Shown here: positions 45,214-53,600 of the stretch, piece after piece
Position numbering within the stretch: position 1 is the stretch's first letter
How the letters are laid out: the number at the start of each line of letters is the position of its first letter
Origin: Phycisphaerales bacterium
Lineage (GTDB): Bacteria > Planctomycetota > Phycisphaerae > Tepidisphaerales > Tepidisphaeraceae
Direction: 5' to 3'
NCBI GenBank assembly: GCA_020847375.1
Contig: JADLCB010000011.1
Coordinates: 62,001-126,000, forward strand
DNA: 64,000 nt
Translations under genes and position numbers: made by a program
Notes under the pieces: model-generated
What the model saw: only the letters and a program-made list of their open reading frames with translations
What the model was told of the DNA's origin: nothing
Database searches by the model: none

Positions 45214-45840
45214 ATGAAGAACGTCTGGTTCATCTCGGATACTCACTTCTCACACATCAATATCATTCGTTACTGCAAGCGACCGTTTGTTGATCACGAA
45301 ATCCATGACGCGGCGCTGATCAGCAATTGGAATGGCTGCGTGAAAGATGGGGACGACGTCTACTTCCTCGGCGACTTCTGCTTCCGAAGCCGAACTCGAG
45401 CGAAGGAAATCCGACAAAAGCTGCGCGGCCAGATCTTCTTCATTGAGGGCAACCACGATTCGGCCGCACACCAGATTCGGCAGACCTTCGCCTGGTATCA
45501 CCAGGTGAAGATGGTCAAGGTGAATGATCAGCTCATTTGGCTATCCCATTATGCTCATCGTGTCTGGGATCGATCTCACTACAGCACGTGGCACCTCTAC
45601 GGCCACTGCCATCATTCTCTGCCGGACGATCCATTTGCGCGCAGCCTGGACGTCGGTGTTGATGCAACGGCGGTGCGGCTGGGTCGCCCCGACATCTACG
45701 GCTCCGGCACTATCCCCGACAGCGGCCTGCGGCCCGAGGACTACCGCCCGATCCATTTCGATGAGATCGCGGAATTGATGCAGCGCAAGCAGTTCAAGCC
45801 GATCGACCATCACGGTCAGAGCGAAACGCCGCAGGAATGA
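45214..45840 (+). CDS. metallophosphoesterase (calcineurin-like)
   Basis: A 208-residue phosphoesterase. Motif set: ISDTHFSH with metal ligands D9 and H11, FLGDFCF, the GNHD motif in FIEGNHDSAA, and YGHCHH near residue 126 with the last metal histidines. GGAGG at 45199-45203 supports the ATG at 45214. The frame is open further upstream, but that part is an Arg-rich shadow of the AbiEii scrap. Codon choice (ctc, ttc, gac, cga) looks unlike the neighbours. Such small phage- and plasmid-borne phosphoesterases have been linked to nucleotide or RNA hydrolysis, so the role is open. Confidence 0.88.
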   Translation: MKNVWFISDTHFSHINIIRYCKRPFVDHEIHDAALISNWNGCVKDGDDVYFLGDFCFRSRTRAKEIRQKLRGQIFFIEGNHDSAAHQIRQTFAWYHQVKMVKVNDQLIWLSHYAHRVWDRSHYSTWHLYGHCHHSLPDDPFARSLDVGVDATAVRLGRPDIYGSGTIPDSGLRPEDYRPIHFDEIAELMQRKQFKPIDHHGQSETPQE

Positions 45841-46025
45841 TCGGAAACGCAACGCGATAGACGGCGTTGAACTCACGCCGTGCCAACCGATGAAGACAGT
45901 GTGACAATTCTTTGACAATCTCGGTTCCGGTGCAAAAACGCCACCTCAGACGCGCTAGTGGATGGCGCAATCTGCCGGATGTTCAAGCGAATGATTTTTG
46001 TGATAAATATTCTAGGAGAAAGACG

Positions 46026-46039
46026 ACAGGGATCCCTGT
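46026..46039. promoter_or_regulatory. perfect 14-bp palindrome near the end of the DUF1810 gene
   Basis: ACAGGGATCCCTGT reads the same on both strands. It lies in the 215-bp gap between the phosphoesterase and DUF1810 genes, 16 bases past the DUF1810 stop. Such sites may be operators or recombination points. Nothing else is seen in this gap. Confidence 0.3.
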
Positions 46040-46055
46040 TATCATCGCTGCCCGC

Positions 46056-46502
46056 CTATTCAGCCCGTTGGCTGGTTTCCAGAAAGTTCAGGGTTCGGGC
46101 ATCCATCTTTCCGGCATAAAAGATGTTGAGCACCTGATGAAATATGCTGGCTGGGGGCGCAAGCGTGGCAAAGAGGGTCATCGAGGATTGTAATTTCAAA
46201 TCGTCCGGGTAGCCCATGATATCCTCAATTTGCTTGTCCTGATGCGCCAGTAGGGTGGCTGCACACTCACGTAGCCTTTGTCCAAGGATTTTATGGTTAA
46301 GATAGGCTATGCCTTCATCCCTTGAATTGATTGCGTAATCTCGAGCCATGGAACTATGGCCCAGCCCGGCAACCTGCGGGAATACATACCAAATCCAATG
46401 CGACTCTTTTTTCCCGTGTTGCAGCTCGCGCAGGGCAATCTCATAATCTTCACCCTGCGCAGTGAGAAAACGTTGCAGTCGGTATGGATCAGGGCTGGCC
46501 AT
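46056..46502 (-). CDS. DUF1810 family protein
   Basis: A 148-residue protein with DPYRLQRFLTAQGEDYE at the start and the family core SHWIWYVFPQVAGLGHSS, then YAINSRDEG. DUF1810 proteins are widespread in bacteria and of unknown function. The whole family length is present. It is convergent with the phosphoesterase and divergent from pheS (257-bp gap). Confidence 0.9.
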   Translation of the reverse strand: MASPDPYRLQRFLTAQGEDYEIALRELQHGKKESHWIWYVFPQVAGLGHSSMARDYAINSRDEGIAYLNHKILGQRLRECAATLLAHQDKQIEDIMGYPDDLKLQSSMTLFATLAPPASIFHQVLNIFYAGKMDARTLNFLETSQRAE

Positions 46503-46759
46503 GGTCTATTGTGATGTTGACGCCTACGAGACTCAGAAACAACCTACCGGCAGCACCGGCTTGGTACAACGATTCATCAATAAACCCGCGCAGCCTGCTC
46601 GAAAGCCTTGGAGCGATGTTATATGATTTGGTCGGTTTTGGTCGATTGCCCGCTGTGCAAAATCAATCTACCGTAGCGGTCGCGGGTGCTGATTTTTCAT
46701 GACCCTGCTGGAGGCGGTAATTCGTTGAGGCTCCATTATTTTTGAACTGACAGAAATTC

Positions 46760-47785
46760 ATGAACACGATTGATCAAATAGATTCCATCATCACCAGTGC
46801 CTTATCTGATCTGGAAAGTGTGCATGATGCTGATGGGTTGGAACAGTATCGTATCAAATATCTGGGTACAAAAGGGGCGGTTAAGAATCTCACCACCTTG
46901 CTTGCCCAGGTGCCGCGTGAGCATAAGCCAGCGCTGGGCCAGAAGATCAACACCGCCAAGGCCCAAGTCACAGCCGCATTTGAAGCGCGCAAGGTAGTTC
47001 TGGGATCGCAGGTCAGTGCCACGGGGCCGCTGGAAGATGTGACGCTGCCTGGAGCGCAGCCCCAGTTGGGAAATCGGCACATTTTGATGAAAGTGGCGGA
47101 CGAATTGACGGATTTATTCGCACGGATGGGCTTTACCGTGGCGCAGGGCCCGGAGTTGGAGGATGAGTTTCATAATTTCATTGCGCTGAATATTCCGCCG
47201 TCGCATCCTGCCCGTGATCCGCTGGATAATTTTTACATTACTTCCGGCGTGGATCATCAGGGACAACAACCAGCCCAGGAGCAGCAGTTGCTCTTGCGCA
47301 CGCAGACCTCGACCGTGCAGATTCGGGTCATGCAAAGCCAAAAGCCGCCAATTCGCGTGGTCATACCGGGCCGGGTCTATCGACCTGACACGCATGATGA
47401 CACCCATTTGTCGCAGTTTCATCAGCTTGAGGCCTTGGTCGTTGATCAGAACGTGACGATGGTCGATCTGAAAAGCACCGTTTTGCAGTTTGTCAAAGCC
47501 TATTTCGGGGCACAGACCCAGGTGCGGTTTCGGCCCAGTTTTTTCCCCTTTACCGAACCAAGCGCTGAATGTGACGTATGGTTTCCAGAGAAGCAGCAAT
47601 GGATTGAACTGGGCGGTTGCGGCATGGTTCACCCCAATGTACTGCAGGCGTGTGGGATTGATCCGCAAGTATATACCGGCTGGGCGTTTGGGTTTGGGAT
47701 CGAACGAATTGCCATGCGGAAGTACGGAATCAACAATATCAGATTATTTGTCGAAAATGATGTTCGGTTCCTGCGACAATTTTGA
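46760..47785 (+). CDS. pheS: phenylalanine-tRNA ligase alpha subunit
   Basis: A 341-residue class II aminoacyl-tRNA synthetase catalytic subunit. Residues 1-90 are the coiled-coil tRNA-binding arm (RIKYLGTKGAVKNL). Motif 1 lies in FARMGFTVAQGPELE, motif 2 in RVYRPDTHDDTHLSQFHQLEALV and motif 3 in the GWAFGFGIERIAMRKYG end. The partner pheT, normally immediately downstream, is not there; feoA follows instead. The subunit should need PheT made elsewhere. No strong Shine-Dalgarno is visible before the ATG. Confidence 0.96.
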   Translation: MNTIDQIDSIITSALSDLESVHDADGLEQYRIKYLGTKGAVKNLTTLLAQVPREHKPALGQKINTAKAQVTAAFEARKVVLGSQVSATGPLEDVTLPGAQPQLGNRHILMKVADELTDLFARMGFTVAQGPELEDEFHNFIALNIPPSHPARDPLDNFYITSGVDHQGQQPAQEQQLLLRTQTSTVQIRVMQSQKPPIRVVIPGRVYRPDTHDDTHLSQFHQLEALVVDQNVTMVDLKSTVLQFVKAYFGAQTQVRFRPSFFPFTEPSAECDVWFPEKQQWIELGGCGMVHPNVLQACGIDPQVYTGWAFGFGIERIAMRKYGINNIRLFVENDVRFLRQF

Positions 47786-47792
47786 CCATGTG

Positions 47793-47820
47793 TTGCAATT
47801 CAATCTCAACTAGCTACAAT
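47793..47820 (+). promoter_or_regulatory. sigma70-like promoter upstream of feoA
   Basis: TTGCAA at 47793-47798 and TACAAT at 47815-47820 are separated by 16 bases, 42 bases before the feoA ATG. It supports transcription of feoAB separate from pheS. No Fur box could be recognised in this 76-bp gap. Confidence 0.6.
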
Positions 47821-47861
47821 AGATCACGAATAAGAGGTTTTTAGCTGTAGAAGGTGAGTCC

Positions 47862-48170
47862 ATGGACAAAAAGTGCGAAGTACCGAATTGCCCAGGGCCT
47901 GATTTGATCGGTAACTGTGCGCTAAGCCAACTGGGAATTGGCTGTGGCGGCACGGTTTGCCATGTTGAGACAGCCGATCTGGACCTTCGTCGTCGCCTCT
48001 TGGAAATGGGATTTTGCAACGGGGCCAAGGTTGAAGTGGTGCGGCGTGCGCCGCTGGGTGATCCGATCGAGTTTCGCCTGCGCGGGTACTGTCTGTCACT
48101 GCGTCATGAGCAGGCGCGATTCGTCAGGATCAATGCGCCGGTTCAGGACACGCGTAGTCCGTCGATCTGA
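47862..48170 (+). CDS. feoA: FeoA family protein with Cys-rich N-terminal extension
   Basis: A 102-residue protein, about 25 longer than typical FeoA. The SH3-like domain (about 20-95) shows RRRLLEMGFCNGAKVEVVRR and a PLGDPIEFRLRGYCLSLR segment. FeoA modulates the FeoB ferrous-iron transporter. The extra N-terminal segment contains C5, C10, C19, C28 and C33, which could bind metal or a cluster, comparable to FeoC; this is an inference. It has its own promoter and AAGGTGAG before the ATG. feoB follows after 88 bp. Confidence 0.9.
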   Translation: MDKKCEVPNCPGPDLIGNCALSQLGIGCGGTVCHVETADLDLRRRLLEMGFCNGAKVEVVRRAPLGDPIEFRLRGYCLSLRHEQARFVRINAPVQDTRSPSI

Positions 48171-48258
48171 AATTAACTATTCTGGATAATCAAACCCGAT
48201 CATCGGTGGTGGAACTGACGTTAACACCGGCGATGGCGGGGTGTTGCGTAGTTAACCC

Positions 48259-50643
48259 ATGCAATGCTGCGGCGATCAATCATCAACCGTACTGCTTGAT
48301 AAGCAGACCATCACGTTTGCACTGGCGGGCAACCCCAACAGCGGAAAAACAACTTTGTTCAACGCCCTGACGGGGTTGCGCCAGAAAGTCGGCAATTACC
48401 CCGGCGTTACGGTCGAAAAGAAGACTGGCCGGATGAAGCTGCCCGATGGTCGCTGGGCCAATTTGATCGATCTGCCCGGTGCGTATTCGATTATCTCACG
48501 TTCACCCGATGAGCGCATCGCCATGCAAGTGCTGCGTGGTTTGCGCAGCGATACGCCTGCGCCCGATGCGGTCATCGCGGTGGTTGATGCCAGCAATCTT
48601 CAACGTAATCTTTATCTGCTCAGCCAGCTCATTGAGCTGGGGCGCCCGCTGGTGGTGGCACTGAACATGGTGGATGTGGCGGCGCGGCGCAATGTGGTGG
48701 TGGATGCGCAGAAACTGCAAGCCTGCCTGGGTGTGCCGGTGGTTCCGGTGGTTGGGCACAAAAAGAAGGGGATTCGCGAGCTGCTTCAGGCTGTGACCAA
48801 AGCGCAGGCAGCCCCCTTGCCCCAGTGGTCAATGCCGCAGGCGATGCACGATGAGTTGACGCTGGTTGGCGGTGGTCTGGCGATTCTGTGCGATGGTCTG
48901 GCGACCCATGCTTCGCCCGTGGATCATTATCGCGCGGTGGCCGAGCGATTGTTGATTGGCGATTATTCGGATGATCTCAAATCGTTTTCCCAGCACGAGC
49001 CGGTGGCGTCGCTATTGAAAAGCTCATTGGGCCGGTTGAAAGCATTGGGCATTGACCCGATGCAGGCGGATATCGAAGCGCACTATCGTTGGATTGACAG
49101 CGTGACGGATCAGGCTGTTATTGGGCACTACGATGCCAAAGCGGCTGACGCGCTGGCAGCGGACGAAATTTCATTGCCGCATGTGTCGGACCACAAAGAC
49201 AAACCCGCCGCAGCCGCCCGACCCGCGCCGATGCGCACCTGGACCGAACGCATCGACTCGGTTTTGATTCATAAGGTCTGGGGGTTGCTCTTTTTTGCCG
49301 GCATTATGGGGGCGCTGTTTTATTCGTTGTTCTTCGTGGCTGATCCGATCATGGGGACGATCGAGGATTCAGTTGCATGGCTGGGCGATTTGATCACGCC
49401 GCTGCTGCCGCAGGGGCCGATAGCCGACTTGTGGACGGGCGGAATTGTGGCTGGTGTGGGCAGCGTGGTGGTATTCGTTCCGCAGATTGCTTTCTTGTTT
49501 TTGTTTCTGGCGATTCTTGAAGATTCGGGTTATCTCGCCCGCGCAGCTTTTCTGATGGATCGGTTGTTGCGCGGTGTGGGCCTTCACGGCAAGAGCTTTA
49601 TCCCTCTGCTCTCCAGCTTCGCGTGCGCCATTCCTGGCATTATGGCTGCCAGAACGATTGAAGATCGTAATGACCGTCTGGCCACGATCGCCGTTGCGCC
49701 GTTTATGAGCTGCAGCGCACGTCTGCCGGTCTATATCCTGCTGATCGGGACGTTCTTTTCCGGTTTCAGCGCCTTTGGCCAGGCGGGTATTATGCTCGGG
49801 TTGTATGTGTTGGGCATCGTGGCAGCGGCGGCGGTGGCGTTTGTCTTCCGCCGGACACTGCTCAAAGGCCACACCTCAGCGTTTATTCTGGAGTTGCCCA
49901 CGTACAAGGTTCCGCAGGTTTCGCAGATTCTGCGAACCGTAGCAGTCAACAGTTGGGCGTTTCTGCACCGGGCGGGCACGATCATTTTCGTGCTCAGCAT
50001 CATTCTCTGGGCCATGGCGTATTATCCGCGCCTGCCTGAACAAAACGCACAGCAGGTGGCAGCCGTCGCCGAGAGCAAAGCTGAGTCGCTGGATTTTCAT
50101 TATGAACGGCCGGCAGCGGCAGATACTGAAATGGAATCGGCTCAGTCCCAAGTTGAACCAATGACCTACGGCGAAGCACATGATGCGTTCATTCAGACGC
50201 ACGTTGCCGAAGCCATTGAGGCAGCCCAGTTGGAATACTCGATATCCGGTCGGATCGGGCATTTGATGGAACCAGCCCTGCGGCCACTGGGCTATAACTG
50301 GAAGATGGGCGTTGGTCTGGTGGCGGCGTTTGCCGCCCGCGAAGTGTTTGTCAGCTACATGGGCATTGTGTATAGCGTGGGGCAGGCTGAAGACAACACC
50401 GCTGACCTGCAGAGTGTGATGAAAGCCGACACCTACGCCAACGGTCAGGCCGTCTGGACACCCGCCGTCGCGCTCAGTCTGCTGGTCTGGTTTGTTCTGG
50501 CTTTGCAGTGCATGAGCACCGTGGCCATCGTGCGCCGCGAAACCGGCGGATGGACCTGGCCGATTTTCATGTTGATTTACATGAATGGGCTGGCATACCT
50601 GGCGTCGATGCTGGTGTATCAGGTCGGTTCGAGGTGGGGTTGA
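48259..50643 (+). CDS. feoB: ferrous iron transporter FeoB
   Basis: A 794-residue membrane GTPase importing Fe(II). The cytoplasmic G domain has G1 GNPNSGKTT at 24-32, G3 DLPGAYS at 71-77 and G4 NMVD near 134. The membrane part starts at about residue 340 with two Gate-type repeats (SFACAIPGIMAARTI and the later AREVFVSYMG). Between the repeats a cytoplasmic loop of about 75 residues carries acidic and Gln-rich residues. The start MQCCG has a Cys pair next to the Cys-rich FeoA. The last 25 bp overlap the convergent FHA gene. Confidence 0.97.
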   Translation: MQCCGDQSSTVLLDKQTITFALAGNPNSGKTTLFNALTGLRQKVGNYPGVTVEKKTGRMKLPDGRWANLIDLPGAYSIISRSPDERIAMQVLRGLRSDTPAPDAVIAVVDASNLQRNLYLLSQLIELGRPLVVALNMVDVAARRNVVVDAQKLQACLGVPVVPVVGHKKKGIRELLQAVTKAQAAPLPQWSMPQAMHDELTLVGGGLAILCDGLATHASPVDHYRAVAERLLIGDYSDDLKSFSQHEPVASLLKSSLGRLKALGIDPMQADIEAHYRWIDSVTDQAVIGHYDAKAADALAADEISLPHVSDHKDKPAAAARPAPMRTWTERIDSVLIHKVWGLLFFAGIMGALFYSLFFVADPIMGTIEDSVAWLGDLITPLLPQGPIADLWTGGIVAGVGSVVVFVPQIAFLFLFLAILEDSGYLARAAFLMDRLLRGVGLHGKSFIPLLSSFACAIPGIMAARTIEDRNDRLATIAVAPFMSCSARLPVYILLIGTFFSGFSAFGQAGIMLGLYVLGIVAAAAVAFVFRRTLLKGHTSAFILELPTYKVPQVSQILRTVAVNSWAFLHRAGTIIFVLSIILWAMAYYPRLPEQNAQQVAAVAESKAESLDFHYERPAAADTEMESAQSQVEPMTYGEAHDAFIQTHVAEAIEAAQLEYSISGRIGHLMEPALRPLGYNWKMGVGLVAAFAAREVFVSYMGIVYSVGQAEDNTADLQSVMKADTYANGQAVWTPAVALSLLVWFVLALQCMSTVAIVRRETGGWTWPIFMLIYMNGLAYLASMLVYQVGSRWG

Positions 50644-53600
50644 ACTTTTTCGTAGCCCGCAGCCATTTTCGCATTCTTGTTTACATCAGGTGCGGATAAA
50701 GTTCCGGTACGTTTGAGGCGGTAATCGGCCGGATCTGTCGAGGCGCGAACCTGGGCAGGTTGCTGATTATCCATCAACTCTTCTTCGCTGACGACCTCTT
50801 CATTGGTCGGAAACAGCAGCGATTGATAATATTCGGGATCATCCTCATAAGCGCCAGTGCGGTTGTTGGCATGATGGGCAGCCATCATCATGACACCAAA
50901 CAGCAGGGCGATGCTTCCCATGGTGATCAGGGCGTACCAGCTTCGCTGATCGTCCAGATCCTGGGCAATAACGTTATCGCCAGTGGGCGCAAGAGGAATA
51001 ATCGCGCTGGCGACCTGTCCCTGCAGCCGCGCCACTTCATCCTTCAATTCAGTGCGCTGATCCTGCAGCGTCTGCAGCTCACTCATGACTCTGGCACGAT
51101 CAGCAATTGCTTCATCGGCGTTTTGGGCGCGATTTTCCAGACCGGCCAGATCGCGGCTGGCTTGGAGATACGCATCCTGAGTGGTACGCGCTGTCTCCTG
51201 CAGACCCGTCAGTTCGCGCGCTTTATCCTGCTCAGCCTTGAGCAGGGCGGCATGTTCCTGATCGGAAAGATTTTGACGCTGCTGCGCCAACAGCGCCTGC
51301 CGTTTGTTGTCCATCTGTCCCTGCAATGCAAGGAGTTGCGCCTCGATGGTGCGGCGCGACTGATCGTTGTCGCTGCTGTTGCTGGATAACGTCGTGATAT
51401 ACTGTTTGCGCGCAATCTGCATCGCGACGATACGCCGTTCCAACTCCCCAGCCAGCTTTTTCTGTTCCTGGGGTAGTTTGTCCAGATCAGGTGCTGCCTC
51501 AGCCAGCGCCTGATGCAACCGGGCCATTTCCTGCTCGGTACGCTTCTCGTTTTCACTCAGGCGCTGTTCACTCTGAGCGATGACATCCTTCAAACCCGTA
51601 ATTGCCTGGGCGTAAATCTGGTCATTGCCCAGCACCTGGCGGCGCTCGTCGATCTGCTCCTGCAGACGGGCAATAGCGGTATCCAGTTCCGCGACCTGCT
51701 GTCGCGCACCGGGGTGGTCGCCTGAACCAATGGCGGCGTTGCGCCGGCGCTGTTGAATCTCAAGCAGATCCGCATAATTCTTCAGGTCAGGATCATTGGC
51801 CCAAACCTCATTCTGTCGCGCGATCAACTGCTCATCCAGCTTGCGTTTCAATTCACTGATGGTCTGGAGCTGTTGTTTCTGGTCATGCAGCAATTCGGTT
51901 GTCAGGCGGTTGACCGTATCCTGCAGCAGGCGCGCCACGGTCAGATAACCGCGCATCTCCGGCACGTCCTGCATTTGTTTCATAACCTGCTGGAGCTGGG
52001 CTTCCAGACTGGCGATCGAATCATCGAGCTGTTTCTGGGCATTATTGGCTGCCAGCGTATCAGCCACATGCTGGGCGTCGAGTTTCTGATGTAATTCCGC
52101 TGCCTGCTGTTCCATTGCTTTCAGGGCGCTGTCGTCGATGGCCGGAGTTGAATCACTGTTGCTGTTGTGGCCTGCGGTGCGCGCGGCGGCTTCGCGCATT
52201 CGCTCGATATCGCCTTGGGCGCGGCGAACGGCGTCTTCAGCCAGCCGCCAGTGTTGTTCCAGCGTAGCAAGTTGTGCGCGCTTGTTTTTAAGCTCGCCAG
52301 CGGTCAGTGGCGCGACCCCACGCGAAACCAGACTGTCCAGGCGTTGCTGATAGGCTTCGATCTGCCCCTGCAGGCTGGCGAGTTTAGCCGATTTGACACT
52401 CAGACTCTGCTGGGCGTTTTGCTGCTGATCCAGCAGTGATTGGTTCTGCTGATATAGCGCCACCAACAATGCATGCATCCGCAGCCCGTCGCCGGATGGA
52501 TCAAAACTTTTTTTGAGTGCCAGCTCCAGACGCCCATCCGGCGAGTCCAACCACTGGCGATGAGCCTGATCGACCATCAACGCATACGCCGTTGAATCGG
52601 CCAGAAACCCCGCCTGGATACCCGGGTGTTCATGTTGCAGTTTGGCAATCGCCAGTACACGGGTCGAACGTTCTGGCGACTGCGAATCATTCAAAAAAGC
52701 GCGCTGTTGCTCATAAAAGTTGGTGCGCGCGGTTGCATCTTTCGGTAAATTATCAAATCGCAACCATCCCTGGACGGTTCCCACCACGGGCACGGTGGTC
52801 CAGATCCAGCCCACGGCAGCACCCATCACCAGAAGCATCAGCATCAGCAGAAACGGAATACTGAAAAACCAGCGACGTTTCTTTTTACGCAGTGCCTCGG
52901 CCGGTTCAAAAGCGACCGGGGTTGTAACGGGACGTCTGGGCCGGCGATCGTCATCGGGTTTGACGGCAGACGATGCGGGATCGGTTTTGTCCGCATCCGG
53001 TGACAGATCGACCGGCTCATGCGTTTCGTCCAGCGAAGCCAGCTCATCACCCAGTTCATGGGCTGCTTCAACCCATGACGCTTGATCCTGCAATGCGGGG
53101 GCGGCAGAGTTATTGCGTTGCCCCGAGGCCGGCATTCCACCGGTTCCAGCACTCAAATCCACGCTGGCTGTATGACCAAGCAGGGCATCGGCAGGCGGCA
53201 CCGTGCCCAACTGTGAAAAGATGTCCACTTCCGAAGTTCTGGGCAGTGCATCAGGGCTGCCGGCAGCAAAAGATTGAGCCGCATCGTTCACATCTTCCAG
53301 CGCAGCGGCGACAGGCTTTTTGCCGAACGATCTACCCTTGGCCGGCGGGGGTGGAACCGGCCCGCTGTACATACTTGTGTGAATCTGGTGGTGCGGCGGA
53401 GGAACATGCAGCGGTTCAGTTGTCAAAGGTGCTGCGGGTTGGGCTGCCAAAGTTTCATCCGTGCCGATATCCACTTCCGATTGATCTGAAGGGGGCAGAA
53501 CGGTGTGTGGCGGTTGGAATGTCGTGGCGAATGTTTCGGCAGAGGCTGAGTCAATTTCAGCCGCACCGGTGTCAAACGATGCAGCGGCATCGGCGGCGTC

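Noticed and set aside
47786-47861. Fur box before feoA
   Set aside because: No 19-bp GATAATGATAATCATTATC-like sequence is visible; only a sigma70-type promoter could be supported.
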